A stretch of 64,000 bases of DNA from NCBI GenBank assembly GCA_029213005.1, contig JARGPI010000015.1, positions 62,001 to 126,000 on the forward strand, read 5' to 3'. How positions within the stretch are numbered: the stretch's first letter is position 1; every line of letters begins with the position of its first letter. A program made the position numbers and the translations under genes. The DNA comes from Verrucomicrobiales bacterium (GTDB lineage: Bacteria > Verrucomicrobiota > Verrucomicrobiia > Verrucomicrobiales > DEV007). Of this stretch, positions 42,417 to 51,108 are shown piece after piece. The notes beneath the pieces were generated by a model that saw only the letters and a program-made list of their open reading frames with translations, ran no database searches and was not told the DNA's origin.

Positions 42417-43505
42417 TCAGCCGTTTTTGGCAACCAAAACCGACTGATCGACCTTCACAAAAAGGAAGGGATAGGTTTCTCCCTTTTTCCGAAGCATCAG
42501 GAAGAAGGGCTGATCAAAAATAAACTTTCGATTCTGCGCCATCACAACCGGGCCCCCGGATGAATCGCCACCAGATAAATAAGTGGGAGGAACCAGATAG
42601 GATTTGGTCACCATTCTGGTTCCTTTTCTATTCATCTTCAACCCAACCCGCTGCCCGGCCCGTGCGATCGAGACCAGCGTCCCATTTCCCAGGTCAAGCA
42701 TGCCGGGAAAGAGCGGCTTTAGATCAATGTCGCTGGAGAGGTTAATCTCGGGAATCACCACAACATCGCTTGAATCATTGTGATGCCGAGCCAGCGTTTG
42801 ATTGCGATCCATAATCTCGGTCCATGCATTCACAGAATTAATGACATCCTCAGTGCTTTTTAACGACGGATCGACAACCAGAACAACCTCTTCCCCGCCA
42901 TCTTTTCCCCCGAGAATAATCGCTTTTCTCCGGGCTGACTCATCGTAGGCTATCACCTTTATCGCCCCCGTGACTACTGCGGGATCTGCGCCAATGGTTC
43001 CAAAGCTTTTTACCGCTCGAGACACCCCTTCTCCCGACCTGAAGACAAACGGTGCTACATTCTGCTTGAGATCGGTATTGAAGTACAAATCGTGATTTAA
43101 AATACTTAAAAGTACAAGCCCACGGGTTCCGGGCATTCCAAAGTAGTTAGGTGGAAAGGGCACAAATAACTCTCCAAAATGGCGGGTAAGCAGCTTGTTA
43201 ACATTTTTCCGGTACTCTTCCCCCGTACCTGAGAGAACCGAAAAATGAGCCCCCTTCGGAACGACATCCTCATATTTCCATTCGAACCCATTCAGCTCAT
43301 CAACTAGAGGATTGTCTACCGAAAATGTCGGCTTATCCAGCTGATAAGCCGTTCTCATTTCATCCCAGCACTTTTGAAATCCGGGAGACCATATCAACGT
43401 TTCATTTGGCTTAAACGTTTCCTTCAGTGACAGCGTCTGCCGGATTTCCTCTCCGAGACCCACCGAAGTCAATACCAGAAGACATAGTATGGAACGCCAA
43501 ATCAT
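42417..43505 (-). CDS. Secreted serpin-fold protein
   Basis: The 362-residue product has a signal peptide (MIWRSILCLLVLTSVGLGE). Its C-terminal third matches the serpin plan: DVVVIPEINLSSDIDLKPLF corresponds to the serpin PKFKLESSYDLK strand-helix block, GLKMNRKGTRMVTKSYLVPP to the hinge of the reactive-centre loop (usual V-x2-NE-x-GT-x-AAAAT), and FIFDQPFFLMLRKKGETYPFLFVKV to the closing HPFLFxI...ILFMGRV strands. The hinge has RMVTKS instead of small residues, so classical inhibition by loop insertion is doubtful. Serpins occur in a few bacteria and usually block serine or cysteine proteases; a non-inhibitory or chaperone-like role is possible here. It overlaps the upstream PQQ-propeller gene by four bases (ATGA). 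Confidence 0.6.
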   Translation of the reverse strand: MIWRSILCLLVLTSVGLGEEIRQTLSLKETFKPNETLIWSPGFQKCWDEMRTAYQLDKPTFSVDNPLVDELNGFEWKYEDVVPKGAHFSVLSGTGEEYRKNVNKLLTRHFGELFVPFPPNYFGMPGTRGLVLLSILNHDLYFNTDLKQNVAPFVFRSGEGVSRAVKSFGTIGADPAVVTGAIKVIAYDESARRKAIILGGKDGGEEVVLVVDPSLKSTEDVINSVNAWTEIMDRNQTLARHHNDSSDVVVIPEINLSSDIDLKPLFPGMLDLGNGTLVSIARAGQRVGLKMNRKGTRMVTKSYLVPPTYLSGGDSSGGPVVMAQNRKFIFDQPFFLMLRKKGETYPFLFVKVDQSVLVAKNG

Positions 43506-44710
43506 TTTCCCGAACCGACTCCCAATACCACTACCTTTCCCGCAGCGTTCCGGGCGTATATTTTGCCATTGGCATAGACCGGCGGCGTCCAGAAACGCCC
43601 CTCCAGAATTGGTTCGCGGGTCCGTGGCTCAAAACCTTGAGGAGATGCCTTTCCCAGCAACATTTCACCCTGCTCGGTGAGCACAATCAGTTCATTACCG
43701 GCTGCGATGACACTTCCGTATTTGAACGCTTTGGTGCTCCATTGTTTTGCTCCATCCGCTACCGCTATACAGCAAAACTCGACGGGGCGACCGCGATGAG
43801 CGGTTCCGTCAAATCCATAGAGAAACCCGTCAATTAAAACCGAATTCCCCATGTGGTTGGACATCGTCGTTTCTTCGTAAAGTTTAGTCAGTTGATCACC
43901 ATCGAATTTAAAGAGCGCACATCCCCTGTCGTATCCGGTCGAGACAAACAGCTGACCATCACCAACGACCAGAGGCGTCGTGGCATTGGTCTGAAAACTG
44001 GTCCGCCACTGATGAAACCCGAGGGTCTTTCCGTTCGCCGGATCAAGGATAACCAGCCCATCGGTTTTTAAGGTAGCGAGGAAACTTTTTTCACCACTTT
44101 GAAACAACTGCGGCGAGCCATAAGCGGGGCGGTATTTTTCACTGCGCCAGACTTCTTCACCGGTCACTTTGTGATAGGCAAAAGTTGCGCAGGATTCAAC
44201 TATAACCAAATCGTTGTGGATGTAGGGAGAACCTCCGTATCCCCACTCAGGGGCCCGATACATCCCTGCTTCTTTCAACATGTTCTTTTTCCAGAGAATC
44301 TTACCATCACTCAAAGTATAGCAATGTAGTTGCCCGTCTTTGCTGATCGCGTAGACCCGGTCACCATCGATCGTGGGGGTGGCATTAGGACCACCTTCGT
44401 GAAGATTCGGCATCAGTTCGGCGGGATAGGAATGCTTCCAAAGTACTTTTCCATCCGGTTCGGAGAAACACCAGACGGTTTCTTTCCCGTCCTGATACCC
44501 CATCGTAAATACTTTTCCCTGCGCCACCGAGAACGAGGAAAAGCCAATTCCGACTTCAGCTTCCCACGCGACATCTTTTAAATTCGCATTTTCGGGCAGG
44601 GTTTCACTCGTCTTACCGTTCTCTGACGGTCCGAGCCACTTCGGCCAATCCACAGCGGAACTGAATCCGGCGAAACTCAGCATCACTATCAAATAGAACC
44701 GGAGCGTCAT
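43502..44710 (-). CDS. Secreted PQQ-type beta-propeller protein
   Basis: From the ATG at 44710 the 402-residue product has a signal peptide (MTLRFYLIVMLSFAGFSSAVDWP) and a PQQ/YVTN-like propeller with tryptophan-rich blades: WPKWLGPSENGKTSE, VFTMGYQDGKETVWCFSEPDGKVLWKH, LHCYTLSDGKILWKKN, TFAYHKVTGEEVWRSEKY, VILDPANGKTLGFHQW and IAVADGAKQWSTKAF. A longer start at 44779 would add residues that overlap the MoeB gene, and lies before the signal, so it is rejected. This group of secreted propellers is abundant in PVC bacteria, function uncertain. It begins two bases after the MoeB gene stop and overlaps the serpin-like gene. Confidence 0.8.
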   Translation of the reverse strand: MTLRFYLIVMLSFAGFSSAVDWPKWLGPSENGKTSETLPENANLKDVAWEAEVGIGFSSFSVAQGKVFTMGYQDGKETVWCFSEPDGKVLWKHSYPAELMPNLHEGGPNATPTIDGDRVYAISKDGQLHCYTLSDGKILWKKNMLKEAGMYRAPEWGYGGSPYIHNDLVIVESCATFAYHKVTGEEVWRSEKYRPAYGSPQLFQSGEKSFLATLKTDGLVILDPANGKTLGFHQWRTSFQTNATTPLVVGDGQLFVSTGYDRGCALFKFDGDQLTKLYEETTMSNHMGNSVLIDGFLYGFDGTAHRGRPVEFCCIAVADGAKQWSTKAFKYGSVIAAGNELIVLTEQGEMLLGKASPQGFEPRTREPILEGRFWTPPVYANGKIYARNAAGKVVVLGVGSGK

Positions 44711-44712
44711 AA

Positions 44713-45888
44713 TTAGTAAAGGGCGACCGAGGCATCGATTTCGCGGGACCAGGCATTGATTCCGCCAGCGACATGACAAACATTTTGAAAACCCGCATCG
44801 GTCAATATTTTGAGAGCCTCGAAACTTCTCCCCCCCGCTTTGCAGTGAATCACGGTCTCGGCGGATGGATCCAGTTTCCCCAGAGATTCCGGCAAACTGC
44901 CGAGAGGTATCAATGTTGAGTTGGGCAGTTTACAAATATCCGCCTCCATCGGCTCGCGCACATCGAGTAGCACAAATGGTTTATCCTCTTTCATTCTGGC
45001 GTTCAGCTGATGGACATCGATTTCTTTCATTTCTTTTTCGGTAGCGATCTCAGGCACTTCACAGGCAAAATCGATCTCTTTCAATTCCGTAATCGTCGGA
45101 TTTTCGCCACAAACGGCACATTCCGGATCCCGACGCAGCTTTATCTCGCGAAATCGAAATTTCAGAGCATCGAAATGTATCAAACGGCCGACCAAAGGAT
45201 CCCCGATTCCGAGAATCAACTTGATCGCTTCGTTAGCCTGCAGGCTGCCCACAATTCCCGGTAAAACACCGAGAACGCCCCCTTCCGAACAGCTCGGGAC
45301 CTGGCCCGGTTCCGGCGGAGTGGGGAAAAGACATCGGTAACAGGGACCGCCCAGATTGGGGGCAAAAACTGAGACCTGACCTTCAAAACGAAAAATCGAC
45401 CCGTACACATTCGGTTTCCCGGTCAGAACCGCCAAATCGTTACTCAAATAGCGCGTCGGAAAGTTATCAGTACCGTCAATAATGAGGTCATAAGGCTCCG
45501 CTATTTTTTTGGCATTTTCTGCAACAAATCTCACTTCATGCGTCTCTACATTAAGCGCCGGATTGATCTCTTTCAGAGTCTCAACAGCCGATGCGATTTT
45601 AGCCCTCCCTACATCAGACACACCATGAATAATCTGCCTCTGAAGATTCGAAAACTCGACTTTATCATCATCGACGATCCCTATCGTTCCAACCCCGGCT
45701 GCGGCAAGGTACAGGCTGACTGGCGAGCCGAGGCCGCCCGCGCCGATGCACAGGACGCGGGATGCTTTCAGCTTCTTCTGCCCGTCGAGGCCGACGTCCG
45801 GAATCGTAATGTGCCGGGCGTAACGGGAAAGTTCCGCGGATTCCAATTCTATGCCAGCCCAGGCGGCATCTTCGAGAATGCTTTTCAT
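44713..45888 (-). CDS. MoeB/ThiF-type adenylyltransferase with rhodanese domain
   Basis: The 391-residue product combines a ThiF/MoeB/HesA E1-like domain (residues about 1-270: YARHITIPDVGLDGQKKLKASRVLCIGAGGLGSPVSLYLAAAGVGTIGIVDDDKVEFSNLQRQIIH, DGTDNFPTRYLSND, zinc Cys pairs CYRC and CAVC) with a C-terminal rhodanese domain (about 285-390, active Cys in VIHCKAGGRS). It adenylates the C terminus of a small ubiquitin-like sulfur carrier and passes sulfur to it, in molybdopterin, thiamin or thiocarboxylate tRNA pathways. No sulfur-carrier gene is in the window. An ATG 14 codons upstream (45930) is equally possible; neither has a clear ribosome site. It heads an operon with the PQQ propeller and serpin-like genes. 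Confidence 0.88.
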   Translation of the reverse strand: MKSILEDAAWAGIELESAELSRYARHITIPDVGLDGQKKLKASRVLCIGAGGLGSPVSLYLAAAGVGTIGIVDDDKVEFSNLQRQIIHGVSDVGRAKIASAVETLKEINPALNVETHEVRFVAENAKKIAEPYDLIIDGTDNFPTRYLSNDLAVLTGKPNVYGSIFRFEGQVSVFAPNLGGPCYRCLFPTPPEPGQVPSCSEGGVLGVLPGIVGSLQANEAIKLILGIGDPLVGRLIHFDALKFRFREIKLRRDPECAVCGENPTITELKEIDFACEVPEIATEKEMKEIDVHQLNARMKEDKPFVLLDVREPMEADICKLPNSTLIPLGSLPESLGKLDPSAETVIHCKAGGRSFEALKILTDAGFQNVCHVAGGINAWSREIDASVALY

Positions 45889-45960
45889 TTTGAGTATGAC
45901 GAAGTTGAATCCTTCATGTTTTAAACACAACCCCTAAACGTTTTTTTACCAGGACATTCA

Positions 45961-46016
45961 CCCTGACTTACCGGGACGGTCGCGTATAACCCAACGCGAC
46001 CGTTCTGGTGTCAGGG
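45961..46016. other. Long near-perfect inverted repeat upstream of the HtrA gene
   Basis: The inner stem ACGGTCGCGT (45976-45985) pairs perfectly with ACGCGACCGT (45994-46003) around ATAACCCA. Outward, CCGGG pairs with TCTGG (with G-U pairs) and CCCTGAC (45961-45967) pairs with GTCAGGG (46010-46016). That makes about 22 base pairs with small bulges. No T-run follows on the plus strand, and T-rich sequence lies before it instead, so it is not a normal terminator. It lies between two divergent genes (MoeB and HtrA) and may be an operator or a transcript structure. Confidence 0.75.
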
Positions 46017-46043
46017 AACCTCGATTTTCTATCGAATGGTGTT

Positions 46044-46071
46044 TTGATAATTTTTAGACGGAATTTATGCT
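46044..46071 (+). promoter_or_regulatory. Putative promoter of the HtrA gene
   Basis: TTGATA (46044-46049) and TATGCT (46066-46071) are 16 bases apart, about 70 bases before the ATG at 46139 and just downstream of the long inverted repeat. The rest of the gap from 45931 is AT-rich and otherwise without features. Confidence 0.45.
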
Positions 46072-46138
46072 CAGTTCCGCTCTATCTTAAGAACGTTCCA
46101 CACGTAACCTTTTGCAGTACAACCAACCCATAATTGCT

Positions 46139-47737
46139 ATGCGACAACTCCAACTTTGTAATGCCATTACAGCCGCAGCCATTGCCGGATCTTTGATCTT
46201 CGGCGGCCTCGGAACCGCTCAGGATCTCCAGTTTTCTGAGATCAAAGACAAGATGACTTTTGATTCATCGCCGGTGAAATCCGTGAACGGAGTCATCGCC
46301 AGCTACGCTCCCGCTCTTGAGTCCGCGACTCCGGCGGTGGTAACTATTTTCGCCAAAAGCGATCCTGTGGCCCGTGGAGGTCAGGGGATTTCCGATCCCC
46401 GGATCGATATGCTGCGACGCCTTCTCGGTGACCAGCTCGACGATCTGCTTGAGCAGTTGCCGGAAGGACACGGCGGACAGTCCGGCCTCGGCTCCGGAGT
46501 GATCCTTTCTGCTGATGGATACATTTTAACGAATAACCACGTGGTGAGCGGAGCGGACCGGCTGACGGTAGCTCTGAAAGACGACAAACGGGAGTATCCC
46601 GCAACCCTCATTGGTGGTGATAAAGATACCGATGTTGCCCTCATCAAAATCGAGGCGAAAAATCTGAAACCCATGAGAATCGGTGACAGCTCGAATGTTA
46701 AAGTCGGCGATGTCGTTCTCGCAGTCGGTAACCCGCTGGGACTGGAACAAACCGTGACTCAGGGAATCGTCAGTGCGCTGGGTCGTCGCAGCCTCGGCAT
46801 TACCGGGCGGGAAGGTTATGAGAATTTCATCCAGACCGATGCGTCGATCAATGTGGGTAACTCTGGTGGGGCTCTGATCGATGCTCAGGGTCGTCTTATC
46901 GGGATGAACACAGCGATCAAAACCGATGGTGTTTCGCGCGGCAACATGGGAATTGCCTTTGCGATTCCCTCTAACATGGCACTGAATGTCGTCCGCAAAC
47001 TTGTCGATGGCGGAGGCAAGGTCCGCCGCGGTTTCCTTGGAATCGGATTGGATGATGTGAATGGCGAGAGAGCTCAGGAGCTGGGACTCAACACCCTGAA
47101 CGGTTCTCTGGTCCGGAGTGTCAACGAAGGGACCCCTGCTCATATCGCCGGATTGAAAATCGATGACTTTATCGTCGAAATCGATGGTCGCCCCATTTCT
47201 GATTCCGCTCAGCTCCGTCTCGATGTGAGCAGCAAAGATCCCGGAACTGAGGTGAATTTCAAAATCATCCGGGAAGGTGCCGAGCGCGCGATTTCGGTCG
47301 TTCTCGGTGACAAAGATGAACTGCTCGCGAAAATGAACTCCCAGCGACAGGATCTTCCTCAGCCCAATCAGCGCCGCCCCGGAATGCGCCCCGCTCAACC
47401 TCGCGATCCAATCGCGCGCCGGGCACCAGGTGCACCGGAACAGGATGCTCAGGGATTTCTCGACGGTGTAGGTCTCCAGAATCTCGACCGCAATCTCCGT
47501 TCCGCTCTCGACGTGGATGACTCGGTTCGCGGAGTTTTTGTCTCGAGCGTCGCTGTCGGCTCAGAGGCTGCTCAGGCCGGGCTTGAAGCCGGTCAAATTA
47601 TCACTCAGGTCGATCAGGAAAACGTCAACTCGATTGCGGAAGCGAGTGGCATCGTCGAAAACTTTGACGGTCAGGTCATACTTCTTCAGGTCTACAAAGA
47701 CGGCCGAAGATCGATCCTGGCGGTGCCTGTTCAGTAA
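46139..47737 (+). CDS. HtrA/DegP family serine endoprotease
   Basis: The 532-residue periplasmic protease starts at the ATG at 46139 with a signal peptide (RQLQLCNAITAAAIAGSLIFGGLGTAQ). Its trypsin-like domain holds the catalytic triad His134 (TNNHVVSG), Asp165 (DTDVALIK) and Ser242 (NVGNSGGALID). Two PDZ domains follow, near residues 275-370 (RRGFLGIGLDDVNGERAQELGL, SVNEGTPAHIAGLKIDDFIVEIDGRPI) and near 440-530 (AVGSEAAQAGLEAGQIITQVDQENVNS), joined by a Pro/Arg-rich linker near 395-435. Such proteases degrade or refold damaged envelope proteins. The TTG upstream at 46112 is not preferred. It is divergent from the MoeB gene, with the inverted repeat between them. Confidence 0.93.
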   Translation: MRQLQLCNAITAAAIAGSLIFGGLGTAQDLQFSEIKDKMTFDSSPVKSVNGVIASYAPALESATPAVVTIFAKSDPVARGGQGISDPRIDMLRRLLGDQLDDLLEQLPEGHGGQSGLGSGVILSADGYILTNNHVVSGADRLTVALKDDKREYPATLIGGDKDTDVALIKIEAKNLKPMRIGDSSNVKVGDVVLAVGNPLGLEQTVTQGIVSALGRRSLGITGREGYENFIQTDASINVGNSGGALIDAQGRLIGMNTAIKTDGVSRGNMGIAFAIPSNMALNVVRKLVDGGGKVRRGFLGIGLDDVNGERAQELGLNTLNGSLVRSVNEGTPAHIAGLKIDDFIVEIDGRPISDSAQLRLDVSSKDPGTEVNFKIIREGAERAISVVLGDKDELLAKMNSQRQDLPQPNQRRPGMRPAQPRDPIARRAPGAPEQDAQGFLDGVGLQNLDRNLRSALDVDDSVRGVFVSSVAVGSEAAQAGLEAGQIITQVDQENVNSIAEASGIVENFDGQVILLQVYKDGRRSILAVPVQ

Positions 47738-47755
47738 CCCCGGACCCAACCAGCC

Positions 47756-48196
47756 GTGAGTGACGATTCTGCCAATCTCCGGGGCATTTCAAGGCTCGAA
47801 CAGGAATCGAGCGGAACTTACGGCTGGCAGGTTAGAATTCAAAGAAATGGCGTCCGTTATGGACGCTTTTTTTCTGATTACGAGTGGGGAGGTACCCAGA
47901 AAGCCCTGAACATCGCCCTGCAATATCGTGACCGGGTTATCGCCCATCAGGAGCGGGTCAGCCAAACTTCAGTTCGCGCCCATGAAACCGTCGGGGCCCG
48001 AAATCAGTCCGGAGTGGTTGGGGTGACCCGGATTTCTCAGCGCAGCGCCAAAGGAATTGAGTACCATTTCTGGCAGGCCAGTTGGACCGATCAGGACGGC
48101 AATCGGAGAACGGTCCGTTACTCCGTGCTCAAGCTGGGCGAAGAAAAGGCCTTCGAACTGGCCTGCGTCGCCCGCGAAGATGCATTAAAAGGGTAA
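47756..48196 (+). CDS. Two-repeat AP2-domain-like DNA-binding protein
   Basis: The 146-residue product starts with GTG at 47756 and carries two AP2/ERF-like three-stranded sheets each followed by a helix: LRGISRLEQ...YGWQVRIQRNGVRYGRFFSDYEWGGTQKALNIALQYRD (about 9-62) and SGVVGVTRISQ...YHFWQASWTDQDGNRRTVRYSV...GEEKAFELACVARED (about 82-142). Strand residues GVRYGRFFS and NRRTVRYSV are the usual DNA-contacting positions. In bacteria such domains occur in phage proteins and homing endonucleases; here they stand alone, without a nuclease. It is 18 bases downstream of htrA and about 110 before addB-like, so it may be read from the htrA promoter. DNA binding is predicted, not shown. Confidence 0.7.
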   Translation: MSDDSANLRGISRLEQESSGTYGWQVRIQRNGVRYGRFFSDYEWGGTQKALNIALQYRDRVIAHQERVSQTSVRAHETVGARNQSGVVGVTRISQRSAKGIEYHFWQASWTDQDGNRRTVRYSVLKLGEEKAFELACVAREDALKG

Positions 48197-48309
48197 ATTC
48201 TCTACCCTTGCCCCGCCTTTGTCCCACCCTTCGGGTATTATTTAAAATATACGAAGGATTCTTGCGCAGATTGCTTGCTTTCCGCCTCGCTCACACTCAC
48301 AAATAAATC

Positions 48310-51048
48310 ATGCACGTCATTTTTGGTCAGGAGTTGGACGGATGTCCTATGCCCGATTCTCTTCGGGGAATAAACCGGATCGTCCTGGGGCCCCGCGGCC
48401 TCCTCGATTTACTGGAACTCCGTCTCGGTTTGGCCCCGGTCGCTATCGATCATACCTCGCGTCTCCTCAGTTACCGCGAAGCGCTCCGGAGCGCCGCAGA
48501 GCTGAAAAAACGGTTCTACAGCGCTTCGTTCGAGGTTGATCCCTTCGGTTCTTCAAAAGTGCTTTTACGCTGGCGGGATGATCTGTGCCTCAGCGGTTGG
48601 GACCCTGAACTCTCACATGACAGCGCCTCGGCGAGACTTCAGGATCTTGCAGTCGTTGAGGAAATTTTCCGCAAATCCCGGGAGGCCGAACTCGATGAAA
48701 CCCGGCGTCTTCTCCGGATCAAAGCGGCATTCGATGCCGGGTCCGATCCGGGCTTCGAGACTTTCGACCTCCTGGAGACCGTCGAGCATTTCCCGATCCG
48801 CTGGCGGGATGTTCTTGAGACGCTAAATCCTACCGAAAATGCCTTCCCCGCGCCTTCGCAGCCTCTTGCTGAAGCCGGAACTCGGCTCCACGCCATGCAG
48901 GAGCGACTGCTCCGAAAAGATGGACTTTTTGAGGGCTCAGACCATACGATCCGAATCGTGGAAGGCCCTGTCCTTTCAAAAAAAGCCGATGCGGCAGCTG
49001 CGCTCCTTTCCGCTCTCGATTCTGGACAAAAATGTCTCATCAGCGATCCTGCTGAACTCGCTCCACTCAACCGGGCGGTCCAAAGTCTCGATTCCCCGGC
49101 GGTCGGTTCCGGGAGTCGCAGTTCGCTGGGGGCATTGATTCAGCTCGCGCCGGTGTTGCTCCGACTCCACTGGGGACCTTTTAATCCGCAGGCCTGGCTC
49201 GAGTTTTTTCTTCACCCGGTTCGGCCCCTTCATCCCAAACTCGCTGGCAATCTGGCATTTGCGCTGAATCAGTCTCCTTCCCAGGCAAATCCCGCCTGGC
49301 AGAATGCGATTACGAAGACCTTAAACTCAACGGAGGACCCCGCTCAGACAAAGCGCATCAACGAACAAATCGCATCCTGGCTTTCTCCGGAGGAATTTTC
49401 CGATGTCGCCCAAACCGACGTTCTTTCCGACACGATGTTGAAACTCTCCGATTGGCTCTCGGCTCGGGGATCCGGCGAAGGGGAACGGGAAAAATCGGGC
49501 TGGTTGGCGGCTTCCAGCTCAGTGAGATCTCTCGCCAAAAGTATCGCCTCGGTCCCGACCGTAACCCGCGAAGATCTCGAAAGAATCGTGGCCGAATGGC
49601 TTCCCGGAGCCGCGATCGGCGACACGTCTCCACCGGAACTGGGCGGCCCGCAGCGCTTCGCCACTCCCGGGCACCTTCTCGAGCCAACTGACCATGTCGT
49701 CTGGTGGCAACCGCGGGAGAAAACCGTTTCCAAAATGCCCTGGACGACGCCGGAAACAGCCTGGCTGGAGGAAAACGGCGTCGCTTTTCCGAATCACGAT
49801 TTGCTCACCAAAACCGCTCAAAGACGCTCCTATAGCAGCATTCTAAACGCCCGACGGTCGCTCACAATTTTTCACTGTCCCCAAAATGACGCCACCGATG
49901 GAGTCCTCTCCCCGCTTGCGGTCCGGCTCATGGCGGAATTCGGCGGCGATATCGTCGTCGCTTCGGAAGAACTCATCGATTTTGCAGAAACCGACATTAT
50001 TCCCCTTCCCCGGCCCCGGGAATCGTGGTCGATCAGCTGTCCGGAACTGCTCACTTCACGGGAAACTGAGTCCTTTTCCTCGCTCAATAAATTTATCTAC
50101 ACCCCCTGGGAATGGGTCCTCAGCTACAAAGCCCGGCTCCGCAGCGGACCCCAGGTGGATTGCCGGATCTCCGACGATGCGCGGCGCCAGGGTTCGCTTC
50201 TTCACGGATTTGTCGAAAGCCTGCTCGAACCGGAGCCGGACCCGCTCGAAGTTTCCGACTCGAATGTCCCCGACGCCGGAAAATCCAACGAAGCGGAATC
50301 CGTTACCGCCGGTTTGCTCGAGACCTTGGTAACCCGCCTCTTTGATGACAACTCATCGATCAGTTGGAAAGACATCTCTCAAACAGCCGTCACCGACTGG
50401 GTCGAAAACCAATGGGAAAACATCCTCATTCATCAAGCGGCTCACTACCTCGTTCCGGGCAACGAAGCCTCCCGAAGTGAGTTACTTTACCTCGCGAAAA
50501 ACGCGATTTGGGAACTGCTCCAGCAATTGCGGGCCGCGAACGTCGTCTCGGTGACCTGCGAGGAAAAAATCACCGATATCCCGTTTGTCGGCGGACATAT
50601 CGGTGGATTTATCGATTTGAAAGTCGTCAATGAAGAGGGCGAAACCGGTCTCATCGACATGAAGCTCGGGGGACTGTCCTACCGTCGCGACGAACTGGTC
50701 AACGGTCGTCACCTTCAGCTTGCGGTTTACGGTCAGCTGATAAAATCGAAATACGGAAAAGACGCCCACTGTGCTTATTTCATCTTTTCCGGCGGCGGCA
50801 AAATGCTGGCGCGAAGCAATCGCTTTTTTCCCAACGCCGACATGGTTTACCCCAAAGACGGCACCCCGGAGGAGGAATGGAGGGCGTGCTGGGCGCAATT
50901 TGAGCAATTCTGGAGCGCTCGCCGGGGCCAACTCAACACCGGAACAATCGAGCTCAAGACCTCCTTCGATCTCGCAAACTGGACAGTCGCTGAGCCCGGT
51001 AAATACAGCGATTTTCTCCATCTCACCGGCTGGAAAGAAACCGACTAA
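48310..51048 (+). CDS. AddB-like PD-(D/E)XK exonuclease subunit
   Basis: The 912-residue product resembles the AddB/RexB side of AddAB helicase-nucleases that process double-strand breaks. A Walker A motif is not seen, as in AddB-like proteins with an inactive helicase. The C-terminal third is a RecB-type nuclease: FVGGHIGGFIDLKVVNEEGETGLIDMKLGG with Asp769, Asp783 and Lys785 in the order expected of the D...D-x-K metal site, followed by HLQLAVYGQLIKS. A RWQPR-like segment WWQPREK lies mid-protein. The pairing with a UvrD-type AddA-like gene 60 bases downstream supports the call. The two are separated by the dispersed repeat, and both are probably transcribed together. Confidence 0.72.
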   Translation: MHVIFGQELDGCPMPDSLRGINRIVLGPRGLLDLLELRLGLAPVAIDHTSRLLSYREALRSAAELKKRFYSASFEVDPFGSSKVLLRWRDDLCLSGWDPELSHDSASARLQDLAVVEEIFRKSREAELDETRRLLRIKAAFDAGSDPGFETFDLLETVEHFPIRWRDVLETLNPTENAFPAPSQPLAEAGTRLHAMQERLLRKDGLFEGSDHTIRIVEGPVLSKKADAAAALLSALDSGQKCLISDPAELAPLNRAVQSLDSPAVGSGSRSSLGALIQLAPVLLRLHWGPFNPQAWLEFFLHPVRPLHPKLAGNLAFALNQSPSQANPAWQNAITKTLNSTEDPAQTKRINEQIASWLSPEEFSDVAQTDVLSDTMLKLSDWLSARGSGEGEREKSGWLAASSSVRSLAKSIASVPTVTREDLERIVAEWLPGAAIGDTSPPELGGPQRFATPGHLLEPTDHVVWWQPREKTVSKMPWTTPETAWLEENGVAFPNHDLLTKTAQRRSYSSILNARRSLTIFHCPQNDATDGVLSPLAVRLMAEFGGDIVVASEELIDFAETDIIPLPRPRESWSISCPELLTSRETESFSSLNKFIYTPWEWVLSYKARLRSGPQVDCRISDDARRQGSLLHGFVESLLEPEPDPLEVSDSNVPDAGKSNEAESVTAGLLETLVTRLFDDNSSISWKDISQTAVTDWVENQWENILIHQAAHYLVPGNEASRSELLYLAKNAIWELLQQLRAANVVSVTCEEKITDIPFVGGHIGGFIDLKVVNEEGETGLIDMKLGGLSYRRDELVNGRHLQLAVYGQLIKSKYGKDAHCAYFIFSGGGKMLARSNRFFPNADMVYPKDGTPEEEWRACWAQFEQFWSARRGQLNTGTIELKTSFDLANWTVAEPGKYSDFLHLTGWKETD

Positions 51049-51056
51049 ACCCAAAG

Positions 51057-51095
51057 TGTACAGGGTACAGTCCGAAACTGTACAGGGTACAATCC
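51057..51095 (+). repeat. Two-unit 22-bp palindromic repeat, locus D
   Basis: TGTACAGGGTACAGTCC starts at 51057 and TGTACAGGGTACAATCC at 51079, exactly 22 bases apart, with CGAAAC-like sequence after the first. This is the best-preserved pair. It fills the 60 bases between the addB-like and addA-like genes. Confidence 0.88.
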
Positions 51096-51108
51096 ACCTA
51101 TTTTCTGC

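Noticed and set aside
46526..47398. Long minus-strand frame of 290 codons antisense to the HtrA gene
   Set aside because: It runs through the catalytic and PDZ coding sequence of a clear HtrA protease and its translation resembles no family.
10627..51095. Repeat units as CRISPR or as LexA/SOS boxes
   Set aside because: Only two units occur per locus and there are no spacers, so it is not CRISPR. The CTGT-N7-ACAG arrangement resembles an enterobacterial SOS box, but the spacing differs by one base, it occurs inside sufD and next to non-repair genes, and the motif reported for Verrucomicrobia is, as far as I recall, of the TGTTC-N4-GAACA type.
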